From contig CM055613.1 in assembly GCA_029379385.1 (NCBI GenBank), forward strand, positions 19,548,001 to 19,612,000: DNA of 64,000 bases, given 5' to 3'. The translations under genes were made by a program, and so were the position numbers. Shown here piece by piece: positions 10,116 through 21,855 of this stretch. Every line of letters begins with the position of its first letter. Positions within the stretch are counted from its first letter, which is position 1. Below the pieces are notes generated by a model. It made no database searches. It was not told the origin of the DNA and saw only the letters and a list, made by a program, of their open reading frames with translations. Origin of the DNA: Quillaja saponaria. Lineage: Eukaryota > Streptophyta > Magnoliopsida > Fabales > Quillajaceae.

Positions 10116-12789
10116 GTATTATACTGGTATATAAGTATCCTAATTCATCCCATTGGATAAAACCATGAAATATAAAATTTGCATAAAGAAAATAACATGC
10201 TTTCACAATATGCTAAAAACATCCAACATGAGTGAATAAAAACTATCAGGTTACGGAGTTACTTGTATGCGTTGCAATCAAAAGGCACAAGTGTTTTCCA
10301 AAAATCAATTTGCAACATCTATAAAATCGTTTCCAGTTTTGTAAAAGAACAATTAGACTTACTCTCTAAGTTGCAAAATGCCAAAACAAAGATGGCAATA
10401 GACTGACCAGCCAGAATACCCGAACCCATTTGTACCCAAATACTTGAAACTGTTTGTGCCCATATTATTTGCAGGCCATCGCCAACCCAGACCAGTTATG
10501 CACAACCCGCCCATGATCGAAATTAAAAGAAAAAGTGTTACACAAAAAGAGAATCCTATACAGGAACAAAAGAAAGATGCTCTGAATAACAAAGAGAATA
10601 AAAGAATAGCGAAAAAGTAATTCAAAGTAGTCATGCCTACAATCCTATAAAGCATGGGTAATCCAAAATCGATGTTGTGTGAGTACCTAGTGCGTACCAG
10701 GTATGGCCCCAATATGCCTGGGTAGACACCAGAATTATCTACTTAGTTTTGGGTATTGATCGGATGGTGCGGCTTGTGAGACTCTGGTAAGACTCGATAC
10801 TTCTTATTTTTAATTATGGAGTTTGCAAGGTGTCATGAGCAATAAATACATTTGGTAGTTTTGACTTCTTGCAAGATAGGTGGTGTTTAGAGCTGAAAGC
10901 TTGGCGACAAGTGTAGGGAGCCTAGGCGCCTTTACTTTTAAAAAAAAAATAGCTTTAAAGCTTATTTTACAACCATGATCTTCATCATGTTGCAAGAGAA
11001 ACTACAGCACTTATTCATTTATCCACTCAATGAAAAGAATAAGGTAAGTTCCAAAAAAGCTAAGGACTTGGTGTTTATATATAATAATTTTGTTCTCTTG
11101 TCAAGGAAGACTTAAGCTTATACAATTGGACAGAGTACGATGTGGGATATTGGTGTAAATGAATTCCATCCATTGAAGGCTGCTAGAGTTCTAGAACCAG
11201 ATTTGGAAATTATTCTTTTCACTGATGAGGGTGATAGCAATGCTGACATTGTTACTGGCACTGCTTGATCAAGAATCTTTCTTTTCGGTGAAGCTTATAC
11301 AATTGGACAGAGTAAGATGTGGGATATTGATGGGGACAAATGGGATTCTTTGAAGCCTTTTGGAGTTTTTAAGGATGCAAATTTGTTTCCCTTATGAACG
11401 AGATATAATACTATACACCTAGCAAACAGAGATTCAGATTTGGATCTGCAAAAGTTAAAAATGTACCATCATACTGTAACACAAATTGCAAATCATGTGA
11501 ATTTAAGCAGTGAAGCAACGTTACGGTTGTCATTGTTCATCATCTTCTCGAATTCCTCAAAAGTCAAAATTGATGTTTCTACCACCATCCAAAATTCCAA
11601 ATCAACCAACTTGATCATTTAGTGACAGTCCTCAACCAAGGACTGGATGCCACTATTCAACACGAGATGGCGCTTGTTGGCAGAAATGAGGCCATTCTTG
11701 ACCTGATCGTAGAGTTTATATGGGCCTGTTTGTAATCTGTAATTGGTTTAGAACAGTCTTAGTGAAACAGTGCGTTTCACTTCTTAAGGAATGCACTCCA
11801 CTGCTCATGACAGAGATGGCTGTTGCTAAACATAAACAACAAATTACTTTCTTCATCTGGTTACACCCCTATATTCATTCCTCCAGTCTATTCTCTTCTA
11901 ATATTTATCTTTTTTTCTATTGTTCAGCTTGTTATAAAGGACAAAGGCAAATGGAAGTCACAGTTCACTTCATCAATGAAATGGATACACCAAAAAATGA
12001 TCTGCACCAGCACTCCAGAATCCAAAACCTTGAAGCATAATAAATTTGAAATTATAGCATCCAATGGGCTACTGTCCAGTGGTTTGAAAATAACTGGAAA
12101 ACTAGAAAGGTGGATCAAAGAAAGCTACACTGCAACTAACATATAGAAACTCCCAACCTATGAACATATAGAAACTCATAATATCATAGTCAAAGACCAG
12201 CCAGCACACTGTCACAATATACAGCACTTACAGAAAATCCTCTTTCACAAGACACTATTTTAAGCCACTCTTGTCTTGCAGCTCCTACATCAGACTAAAA
12301 CTCATGCCTACCTAGCAAACAAATGAAACCGTTATCAAAATTTTCAGCTTTTCTTTAAATTCGAAACAGAGCATAGCCCATCAGTTCCTTTGTCAACATA
12401 AGCATAGATTACAACGTTACTCCTCCAGCAAATCTCCTTCATTGGATACATTTCTTCCCTCAATTAAAATGAGTAAGACTCCAAACTTGTGCATAAAAGA
12501 TGTAAACCTCTTTAACAAACATTTCAACAAACAAGTAAACGGCATTTGATATCTCCGACAGTTGGATTTAGGAGATACATTATCATAACAAATGGGTACA
12601 CTACATTTATAAGGAAAGATCAACCAACCCAAGCATGAAACTCACAAACCCGGCATAATAAATTTGTATAAGTGAAAAGAAAAACCAAGTATTCTTCAAC
12701 AAAGAAAATTGCATAGGGAGGTAGATGAAGGATATACAGATAGTAGAAACAAAAATCAATACCCAAAAAAGAAAACAAAAAGGGCATAC
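10116..12789. other. upstream flank or possible 5' leader intron of ITPK4, no gene recognised
   Basis: No convincing coding sequence. Several open frames of 60-117 codons are present but have low-complexity or skewed composition. The stretch would be an intron if the possible leader exon near 12.8 kb is spliced to the kinase exon. It contains a 39-bp direct repeat (11114-11152 and 11291-11329). Confidence 0.45.
11114..11329. repeat. pair of 39-bp direct repeats 177 bp apart
   Basis: AAGCTTATACAATTGGACAG begins both copies (11114-11152 and 11291-11329). They differ at a single base early on (AGTACGATG versus AGTAAGATG). Weaker similarity continues after each copy (AAGGCTGCTAGAGTT versus AAGCCTTTTGGAGTT). 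This looks like an old local tandem duplication. The second copy is open in one forward frame (AYTIGQSKMWDIDGDKWDSL), which I do not recognise. Confidence 0.75.
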
Positions 12790-12903
12790 CTGAAGAGAGA
12801 AAAACGGAAAGGACTCAGTTGCCCAAATAATAACGGGGAAGCACAAAGGAGAGAGAGCAACAACAACAGCGGGATCGATGAACAGGAAAAGCCAACCTCG
12901 CAT
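12790..12903 (-). other. possible leader exon with 38-codon open frame and consensus splice donor
   Basis: The minus strand has an ATG at 12903 followed by exactly 38 codons (MRGWLFLFIDPAVVVALSPL and 18 more, strongly hydrophobic) ending CTTCAG|GTATGC, a strong 5' splice site. It lies on the same strand as the ITPK4-like gene and 2.7 kb upstream. Because the exon ends in phase 0 and the kinase exon has an acceptor-like CAG directly before an in-frame ATG, splicing would either give a 5' leader containing an upstream ORF or a membrane-tailed N-terminal extension. I do not recognise the peptide, and it could be the first exon of an unrelated transcript. Confidence 0.35.
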
Positions 12904-13010
12904 TAAACAGAGTTTATTATCTCTTTCAGGACTGTCACGCAGAGAACAAACATTTGATTAGAAAACATTGCTTAATTAGTCCCTAAAATGTATTCGTTTC
13001 GTTCATCTCG

Positions 13011-13420
13011 TTCTTAAAGTTCTTATTTGCTCAATTTTATCCTCGATCTTCACAAAATGTTAAAATGTATTTCTTAGGCGTCGTTTAGTTCAATTATTAT
13101 TATTATTATTTTTTTTTCTGAAGGGGGGACGGTTTTTTTTTTTTGGGGGGGAATTTTTGTTCTTAAAGTTTTTATTTGCTCAATTTTATTTTTGATCTTC
13201 GCAAAATGCTAAAACGTATTTCTTAGAGATCGTTTAGTTTGATTATTATTATTATTATTTGTTTTTTTGAAAGGGGGCGATTTTTTATTTTTTTTGGGGA
13301 TTCTTGTTTTTAAAGTTCTTATTTGTTCAATTTTATCCTTGATCTTCACAAAATGCTAAATTGTATTCTTCAAGGGACGTTTAGTTCGATTATTATTATT
13401 AATCTTTTTTGGGTGGAGGG
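13011..13420. repeat. about 148-bp tandem repeat, nearly three units
   Basis: Units start at 13011, 13160 and 13307. Each opens with TTCTTAAAGTTCTTATTTG, passes through a GATCTTC(A/G)CAAAATG block and a TCGTTTAGTT block, then an ATT trinucleotide run, and ends in a G-rich/T-rich spacer. Copies are clearly diverged, so the array is not recent. No coding content is seen. Confidence 0.85.
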
Positions 13421-13904
13421 AAATGCTGTCCAAAAAATAAAACTTTAGATGATTGTAAAAAAATTAGATTGAACTACCAGTTCAAGTCTTAATGCAAAAT
13501 ACTAGAAGTCAAGTGTTTTCTATATATAAGAAATCTATGGAAGATTTATTAGATACCCCCGTAAATTCATCATAATCATCTCCAAGAAGAATACACCAAG
13601 AAGAATACAAGCATTCTCACAATTGGCACTATTCCAACCGCAATTTATCAGATACTCCAGTAAATTCATCCTTCTTCATCTTTTTTATTTCACCCTAAAC
13701 CAATTTGGACTTGGCCTATTGTTGATTCAGAATTTAAATCCTGGACCAAAAGGATTATCTCTGGTGATAGTCAAGCCTTGTATAAACAATGACTCCACCC
13801 CATAGTTGGGCTTACGACCACAAATTATTTCTGGTCTGAGTCATAATAACTCTCACTTCTCTGATGGAATTAAACTCATAAACACCTGGATGATTTCTTG
13901 TAGA
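13421..13904. other. spacer, nothing recognised
   Basis: AT-rich stretch between the tandem repeat and the LINE units. Only short open frames without family features are present. Confidence 0.4.
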
Positions 13905-16900
13905 GCTCTAGAAAGGAGGGAGAGCTAAAGGATCCTCTTATTTGGAGCACTTTTTGACGAAGCCGGAGCCTTCATTCTTTCAAGTCCTGCACAGATGGAA
14001 TTGATAGAAGTTGCCTTAAAGATTGGCACCAGGGTCACAAAAAAATGAGTAGGGTTGGCTGCATGGGCCCTTGGAGATAAATTTAAGGTTTGAATAACTC
14101 TTTCTAGATCCTCCAGATAGCTAATGTTAAAATTTTAGCACCATGAATTGTTTCAATTAATTCTTCCTACGAGTCTGAATTAGAATCTTGCACATGGATA
14201 GATTGAGAGTGGTAGACTCATTCATTACTAGGATCTACCTTTTCATGACTTATGCCTTAAGCTTTCTTGAAATCTTGATACTACTCTTAAGAGTCTTCTT
14301 GGATAAAACGAGCTACATCCTACTATTTTGAAGATTCCCTAATTTGATTACCAACCGTGGCACCAATACATTGGTCTTTGATGACCATCTTTGCATGTCC
14401 ATTCATGTGAACTTGCATGGTTGCTTGTTTGTGTCTCCTTCAGTAGTTATGGAAGTAATAGATCAAAACAGTTAGCAAAAAATACCAAACTTGGATCCTT
14501 TGTAATTTGAGAGTAAACAAAGAGATGATTAGCATTTTTCTTAGAAGGCATGTCGCAATAAAGATAACAACAAACAATAACATAACATTATCTTCAGAAA
14601 GTGTTGTCCAAAACCTAAATATTCATGCTGAAACCACTTCATCAATATGTGGAAACTCACAAGAAGGAATAAAAGCCTTTTCCTCAGTTGTTAAAGAAGA
14701 GATATATAAGATCTTTCACCCTTTATACTCTCTTGGAATAGCTTGCATAATAAAGAGGACATAGAACACACCATTGATCAAACCAGAAGTTAATTCCACC
14801 ATTATCGATGACCCAACACAAATTATGTTCCATTAATTCCTTATTTTTTCTATATTTATATATATCTTTTTTTTAGTATACTTTTCTTTATAGTTCTTTT
14901 TTATAATTATATAATTAATTTCCATTTATTTAGAATACAAGACATCAATCTTTGCCATATAGGAGACACAACCATGTGGTTGGCCACTACAAGATGAGAA
15001 TTCTTGCACAACTTAGCCAACATAAAATGGGATCATTAGGATTACCCTTAACATAGATTAAACCAAAGCTTCATAAAGAAATCTCTTGACATATCCTCAA
15101 GAAAACAAACACCTAAACCCTCCCTCCCTACACTGATAAACAAATATTTTTTCAAAATTAACACTAAACTTTCTATTACCATTCTCAATTCCCAAAAAAT
15201 AAATAAATAAATAAATAATAATTGACAAAAGCTGCTTCAACTTTAGCTAGAATAGATTTTGGAGGATCCAAAGCACTCATGATGAAAAAAAGGATAGAGG
15301 TGAGAGCATGCTTGATTAAGACTAACCTACCCATTGGAAGAGATAACAAGACGAAAATAAGTCTTTCACCTGGCCAGTAGAGAAAATTATAATGTCATTG
15401 GCAGAGGATAAATGAGAAACTTTTGAAGCACCACTAAGGTAATGAAAATAGTCAAAATAACTAGATTCCATCTGCTTTTTTTAGTCCTTGACATAGCACC
15501 TCATAAGCTAAAATAAAAAGAGGGGGGAAGACGCTTCTATTATCACAACCCTCTTGAGGATTTAAGAAACCTATACTTCATCCATTGACTAAATCAGAGT
15601 CCCAAAATAGGAAATCATTTGCCAAATCAAGTTAATCTAGAATTCTAAAAAGCTAAACTTTCAAAGAACAAAGATAAGAAAGAACAATTAACCCAATCAT
15701 ATGCTTTGGTCATGTTCATCTTGAATATCATATTATTCCTAGCAATCTTTTTATTGAAATCATGAACCATCACCTAGGAAAAAGTAATATTATCAATGTT
15801 ACTACGATCCTTCATTAAACCACCCACTTCTTTGAAATCAAATCACTCAAAACTAGATTTAGACAATTGTCTGAGATACGGAACAAGACTTCATAAGTGA
15901 AATTACAAAGACTGATTAGGCCCGAGTCAGAGAAAAATTGAGGGGAGTCCTTCTTCAGGATAAGCACAATAAGAGTACTATTGATAGCTTTAGAGATCTC
16001 ACCACTCGTAATGAAATATTGTGCTTCCCTAACCACATCATTGGCCACTATATTCCAACCATGGCGAAAAAGTAACCATTGTAACCATCAGGACCCGTCA
16101 TACTATGTTTATCTAGCTGTAAAGCGACCATTTTAATTTTAGTCTCAGGAGGAAAAACACTAAAAGCTTCATTATGAGCAGAATTTACTAAAAAATGAAT
16201 GTAATCTAAAAATTCGATATCTAGATTATTACCTTGCTCCGTAATGAGAATTGATAAATCATCCACTACTTCTTTCTCAATATCATCTCTAGTTTCAATC
16301 CAATAGCATGTTTTACCATTAATTTTATAAAGTAAAAGATGGCTTCTTTTTTCTTTGATAGTTGCGTGGAAAAACTTATGCATCGATCCTCTTCTATTAA
16401 CCATTTTATCAAAAACATTTACCTCCAAAACTCCTATCCAACATCAAGATCTGACTCCAAAAAGAACTTAGTTTGACAGAGATCATCTTGAGATACTTCG
16501 TCCATATCCACAGCTTGCTCAAGCCAAGCACCCTTTTCCTTGACCTGCTTTACTTTATCTTGAATTTTACAAAGAACCATGTTTATTCCAGTTATTAAGT
16601 ACTTTCTTCAAACAAGTAAATTAATCCCCAAGCATATAAATTGGATTACTATCAATAGATAACTCTTATAGCTACTTCATGGTCTCATAAAAAGTATGAT
16701 GCTTACACCAAAATTTAAAAACTGTAAAGGAACATGAAGAGGAGAGTCTTGAGACTTTGTTGAAACTTTGCTGAAAGTAACAAAAGATTATGATCGGAGT
16801 ATGTCCTGTTCAGCTGAGAGACATGAAAAACTATGTTAGACCAAGAAGAATTAACAAAGAACCGATCCAATATTTTCAAAATTCTAGCAGATTAGTCCGA

Positions 16901-17389
16901 GTATAAACTGATCAAGTGTAAGATATCTCATGAAGATCACAAATAATCAGAATACCTAAGAAAAATTAGAACTAGCTGCTCCATTAAACATTGTCCATTG
17001 ATCGGACGTATCCTCTTTAGCAAGGACACAATTAAAGTCACCACCAACTAACGAACCATCTGAACAAAAAAAATTAAAAATAGCAATTAATTCATTCCAT
17101 AACTCAATCCTTTCTTCCTTATAACATTTTGCATACATAAAAGAAGCCATACAAGAAACATCTGAAATTTGATGATGAACCCACACAAACTATTAACAGT
17201 ATAAGAAACCGAATTAGAAAATTCACAAGTAGTCTTGATAACCTTCAAATTACCTAAAGGACTTTTAGGCTTAAAGACAGCTAATAAAGAAACTTTATGT
17301 AACCACACCAAATTTCTAAGCTGACACCTTGTTTTATCATTTTTAAGCCCTCGAACATTCCAATAGACCACAATGATCATTAAGAATGA
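13905..17389 (-). mobile_element. L1-type LINE, unit A (endonuclease and reverse transcriptase)
   Basis: A decayed non-LTR retrotransposon reading leftward. The second ORF starts at 17380 just after a conserved leader (GAAAGGAGGGAGAGCTAAAG on the plus strand at 17389). In order it carries an endonuclease (WNVRGLKNDKTR, then GGDFNCVL), the linker (MVNRRGSMHKFFHATI, DGYNGYFF), the reverse transcriptase entry block (INSTLIVLILKKDS, LISLCNFTYEVL) and a late FWFDQWCVLCPLY zinc-knuckle-like region. It then runs into sequence homologous to the region upstream of its own ORF2 (13905-14480 matches 17390-17980). There are many frameshifts and stops. An AT-rich insertion of about 95 bp near 14844-14938 is absent from unit B. 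Confidence 0.85.
15815..17380 (-). pseudogene. L1 ORF2 pseudogene, endonuclease to reverse transcriptase start
   Basis: Spread over three frames. The APE-type endonuclease begins MIIVVYWNVRGLKNDKTR and, after a frameshift, contains GGDFNCVL (catalytic Asp-Phe-Asn box). The frame from 16428 (MEVNVFDKMVNRRGSMHKFF) is the usual linker before the polymerase. The frame from 16048 holds the early RT block with SGEISKAINSTLIVLILKK and GLISLCNFTYEVLFRI. LINE machinery acts by target-primed reverse transcription, but this copy cannot do so. It is on the same strand as unit B. Confidence 0.85.
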
Positions 17390-17526
17390 AAGGAGGGAGA
17401 GCTAAAGGTCCCTTTATTTAGAGCACTTCCTGACGAAGCCATAGCCTTCATTCTTTCAAGTCCTGCATGGATGGAACTGATATAAGTCGCTTTAGAAGTT
17501 GGCACTTCCCTAGCTTTTTCCCCAGG

Positions 17527-17553
17527 GTTTAGGATTAGGATTAGGATTAGGGT
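17527..17553. repeat. short telomere-like run (GGATTA repeats)
   Basis: GGGTTTAGGATTAGGATTAG followed by one more GATTAGGG. The first and last units resemble the plant telomere unit TTTAGGG, while the middle is GGATTA. It is present in LINE unit B and absent from the matching place in unit A. Confidence 0.6.
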
Positions 17554-18718
17554 CACAAAAAATGAGTAGGGTTGCCTGCATGGGCCCTTGGAGATAAATT
17601 TAAGGTTTGAATAACTCTTTCTAGATCTTTCAAATAGCTAATGTGGAAATTTTGCGTACCATGAATTGTTTCAATTAATTCTTCCTAGAAATCTGAATTA
17701 GAATCTTGCATGTGGATAGAGTGAGATTGGTAGACTCAATCATTACGAGGATCTACCCTTTCATGACTTATGCCTTGAGCTTTCTTGAAATCTTGATTAT
17801 GTTCTTAAAAGTCTTCTTGGACAAAACGAGCTACATCATGCTATTTTGAAGATTCTCTAATCCGATTACCAACCATATTACCGATACATTGGTCTTTGAT
17901 GACCATCTTTGCATGTCCATTCATGTGAACTTGCATGGTTGCCTTGTTTGTTGTCTCCTTCAGTAGTTATGGAAGTAATATATCAAAATTATTAACAAAA
18001 AATGCCGAAACCACTTCATCGATATGTGCAAGCACACAAGAAGGAATAAAAGCCTTTTCTTCAGTAGTTAAAGAAGAGATATATGAGATTTTCCACCCCT
18101 TATACTCTCTTGGAATAGTCTACATAATAAGATAAAGAGGACCTAGAACACACCAATGATCAAACCAAAAGCTAATTCCACCATTATCGATGACCCAACA
18201 TAAATTGTGTTCCATTAATTCCCTTTAAGACATCAATCTTCGCCACATAAGAGACACAAGATGAGAATTCTTGCACAATTTAGCGAACATAAAACAGGAC
18301 CATTAGTATTTCCCTTGACATAGATTAAACCAACACTTCATAAAGAAATCTCTTGACATATCCTCGTGAAAACGAACACCTAAACCCTCCCTCTCAACAC
18401 TGTTAAACAAATACTTTTTAAATATAACACTAATGAAACTTTCTATTACCATCCTTAATTATCCAGAAGAAATTGGAAAAGGCTACCTCAAGTTTAGTTA
18501 GAATAGATTTTGGAGGATGTAAAGCACTCATAATGAAAAGAGGGATAGAGGAAATAGAGTGCTTGATTAAGATTTACATTCCTACAAGGTGAGATAACAA
18601 GAGGATCAAGTAGCTAAAAGATTTTGCACTTTGTCCTTTTTCATTCCTACAAAAAGCAGACGACCAATATATGTGATTAGAAGTTGTTGATAAGAAAAAC
18701 CAGTGATGCTTTTCACAA

Positions 18719-18866
18719 AAAAAAAAAAAAAAAAAAAAAAAGACACAAAAAAAAGAAAAAAAAGAAAAAAAAAAAAAACAAAACAAAAAAAAACATAAAA
18801 CATAAAACATAAGACATAAGACATAAGACATAAGACATAAAACATAAAACATAAAACATAAAACAA
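18719..18866. repeat. A-rich tract plus ACATAA(A/G) heptamer array
   Basis: A poly-A tract of more than 20 bases, then mixed A/G and A/C runs, then about eleven copies of ACATAAA or ACATAAG (18791-18866). The phases of the heptamer give long artificial frames on the minus strand. An A-rich tail-like tract grading into a simple repeat is consistent with a small retroposed insertion into the LINE. Confidence 0.85.
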
Positions 18867-19690
18867 AATTTCCTTTAGGAGACACCTTGAAGCCAGTAAC
18901 AAAATAGCTCTTTTGACTATTAGTGAGCTAACCATAAATCATTTCACAACTACCTAAAAAAATTCAATAAGTCTTTCATAGTCTTCTACTCAGCATCTCA
19001 TATACTATAATTAAAAGAGGGGGAAAGACGATCCTATTGTCATAACCCTCTTGAGGATTTAAAAAACTTGCACTTCATACATTGACTAAATCAGAGTGCC
19101 AAAACAGGAAATCATTCTCCAAATCAAGTTAATCCAGAATTCTAATAAGCCAAATTTTCAAAGAGCAGAGATAAGAAATAACCAATTAACCCTATCATAC
19201 ACTTTGGCTATGTTCAGCTTGAACATTACATTATCCCCAACGTTGTTTTTAAATAAATAATGAACCATCTCCTAGGCTAAAGTAATATTACCAATGATAC
19301 TACGACCCTCCATAAAACCACTTTACTCCTCCGAAATTGAATCACTTAAACCATATTTAGACGACTGGCCAAAATACGAGACAAGACTTCATAAGTTAAA
19401 TTACAAAGGCTAATTGGCCATGAGTTAGAGAAAGATTTAAGGGAGTCCTTCTTCAGGATAAGTGCAATAAGAGTAATATTGATAGCTTTAGAGATCTCAC
19501 AACTGGTAAAGAAATATTGTGCTGCCTTAACCATATCACTGGCCATTATATTCCAACAATGATGAAAAATTAACCATTATAACCACCAGGATCAGTCATT
19601 ATATTTTTATCTAGCTGTAAAGAGATCATTTTAATTTTAGTCTCAGACCAAAAAACACTTAAAGATTCATATGTTGCTTGGGGGAACTTC

Positions 19691-21493
19691 TCTTTAGGTT
19701 TAACTCTTAAGAGTATTTTCTCTTAAGGGATGTGGTTGAATTGCCCTTGGGTCAAATTTGCAATAGAGGTTAAGTTGGTCCAACCTATCGTATCCATTAT
19801 TTGGGATGAATATGGTATGGATAACTAGCTTCTACGATCCCTTATTTCTTTGCTTGAGTATACCTCTGCCACTTCTATTTTGGGATTTTCTTATTTTCTC
19901 ATAAGAAGGTAGACCAAATACTTCAAGAGGTTGATAGATATGTTTTTAACATCTGATGCCTTGAATGGCTGCAAGTGGCCGAAAATTAGGAAGATAGATT
20001 GAAGCCTCATGTGGTTAGACAACTGTTTGCAAACTCGAAACATGGGATCGAGATGTGGTATGGGAACATGTGAGGTTTTGTCATCTAAATAGATAGTAGC
20101 GAATGAAAATAGCATGTTGTTTAGGGATGACATGTTTTTCGTTGAGCAACTTTCTGTCTTAAGTTCATGATTTCCTTGCGATATTAAAAGTAGAAATATC
20201 TTCTCACATTGTCAGGCTCATATAAGAATGAAAATTTCAATCCTTCCTTTATGTATCCTACCCATCCATCCCAGTTGTGTAGAGAAAGTACCACCTCACG
20301 GTGGATAAGGGGCAGATAAAGGTATGAGATTTTGTATGGCCATGAGTATGTGGTGAGAAAATATTTTAGTAAAAATTTGGAGGGTAACAACCACGCCTCG
20401 ACTCATGCACTTGTTGCACATATTTTTATAATAAATTTTTATGAATTATTCAACAATTAATAAATTTTAAAAAAAACTTTTAGGGCTAAGTTAGAGTTTA
20501 TTTCTTTTGAATAAGAAAGCGATTGATTACATGATATTTTTTTTTGTATAATATCATAAATGAAACAAAAATTGTAGTGTTGTACTCTATCTTATATGAT
20601 CCTAATTAATAGTAAAGGGTAGGGTCGGGTCTTATACCCACAGTAGATAAAGGGTTGGTATAGATAAAAGGGGTAAAGGATGATGATTATGGTATAATGT
20701 TAGCTCAGATAGGCAAAGTAGAAGGGTGGTGAATGGTTTATTCTTTAAAAATTATATGTTTTAAAAATCTTTTATATGAAAATGAATTAAAAAAGATGTG
20801 TAGTGGAAAACAAAAAGTAGTAATCAAAATAAAACATAGACACCACAATCTTTTATGTGATTCATTAGATAACCTTTTTTAATCGACTCCTCAAGTTCAC
20901 ACTTGAGAATTCTATTAACCATTGATATTTCTAACTTAGGGCATTAGTAATCCTAGGGTCAATTGTGGGGAGAGCACTTCCATTTGGTCACTTACAAGGA
21001 GACCACTGCCCATTAGTCACTTACAAAGAGGCTGTAGACTTGATACCAATTACACATAGACCAATGCCATTTATTCAATTTTAGAGAGAACACAGTCTTT
21101 TGATTAATGCCTTTACATACAAATTAAACAACTTATCTTTTTCACGTATGGAAGCATTTAATAAGTACAGATTTATACTCAATCTTACAATTTTTCTTTG
21201 CTTTGAATGAGTTAAAAATAAAGCAAATATATGAAAGTTTGGCTTTTTGTGAATGATGAAGATTGAAGCTTAGAGAGGATCATGATAATTCTACAGTTTA
21301 GGTTCCATTCCTTTTGAAGTGGTCTTTCACTTTTTACCCATTCATCCATCATGGCTTATCAACCTGAGGCCCTTTGTCATTCAACCTTTTTCTATTTATC
21401 GACTTCTTCCTCTTTCATCATTTTCTTTTTTTAGAGTTTTGTATTTTATACTCTCATCAAAAGTGTCGTCACTCTGTAAATTTTTCCATCAGA
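19691..21493. other. intergenic spacer, nothing recognised
   Basis: AT-rich sequence between the LINE units and the copia element. A short phrase with TCACTTACAA is repeated near 20988-21030. No gene or transposon signature could be supported. Confidence 0.45.
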
Positions 21494-21498
21494 GAGAT

Positions 21499-21618
21499 AG
21501 TTCGGTCTTGGAAAAAATATCTTGTTGTATCTCAAACAATTACAACCTATGATATATATACACTCCTCAAGGATAAATATTGAAATACCCCTATGTAACT
21601 ATGTATTTACATCCAACA
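21499..21618 (-). repeat. copia 3' LTR (120 bp)
   Basis: Reads TGTTGGATGTAAATAC at its minus-strand start and ends in GAACT. Preceded on the element strand by the polypurine tract AAGAGGGAA. Flanked on the left by GAGAT. Confidence 0.9.
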
Positions 21619-21624
21619 TTCCCT

Positions 21625-21855
21625 CTTAAGATGGAGCTTAGACATCTCTCATGCCCATCTTGCAAATAATAGGATGAAAATTATAGTTACCAATACATTT
21701 TGTAAAGACATCAGCTAATTGGTTCTTAGACCTTACAAAAGGTATGCAAATAAGCCTAAAGTCTAGTTTTTCCTTGATAAAATGCTTATCAATGTTGATG
21801 TGCTTCGTACAATCATGCTGGATTGGATTATGAGCTATGTTGATAGCAGTGATAT
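21625..21855 (-). pseudogene. copia RNase H C-terminal part, separated by the solo LTR
   Basis: Contains ITAINIAHNPIQHDCTKHIN followed by DKHFIKEKLDF and NQLADVFTKCI, the standard end of copia polyprotein. It begins exactly at the nested solo LTR. The other half of the domain resumes at 26265, with one copy of the 5-bp target restoring the order of conserved motifs. Confidence 0.9.

Larger units (their letters stand above)
17390..19690 (-). mobile_element. L1-type LINE, unit B, 5'-truncated, upstream of unit A
   Basis: Repeats the order of unit A at an offset of about 3.49 kb (for example the RT block MASDMVKAAQYFFTSCEISK at 19546 matches MANDVVREAQYFITSGEISK at 16048). Similarity stops near 19670, where unit A continues into its linker and endonuclease, so unit B lacks the 5' half. 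It carries an extra A-rich and heptamer-repeat insertion (about 18.64-18.93 kb) and lacks a 130-bp segment found in unit A near 14490-14620. It reads directly into unit A, giving a head-to-tail arrangement. Confidence 0.83.

Noticed and set aside
10359..10712. 117-codon minus-strand frame upstream of ITPK4
   Set aside because: Hydrophobic low-complexity translation of AT-rich sequence with no family features.
12607..12903. 98-codon frame read through as a complete protein
   Set aside because: The part after the GT donor at 12789 looks like intron. Only the first 38 codons were kept as a possible exon.
17527..17553. True interstitial telomere
   Set aside because: Only the outer units resemble TTTAGGG. 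The core is GGATTA and very short.
18574..18935. Two overlapping minus-strand frames of 103 and 109 codons
   Set aside because: They are translations of the ACATAAA heptamer array and poly-A tract, giving artificial MFYVLCF-type repeats.
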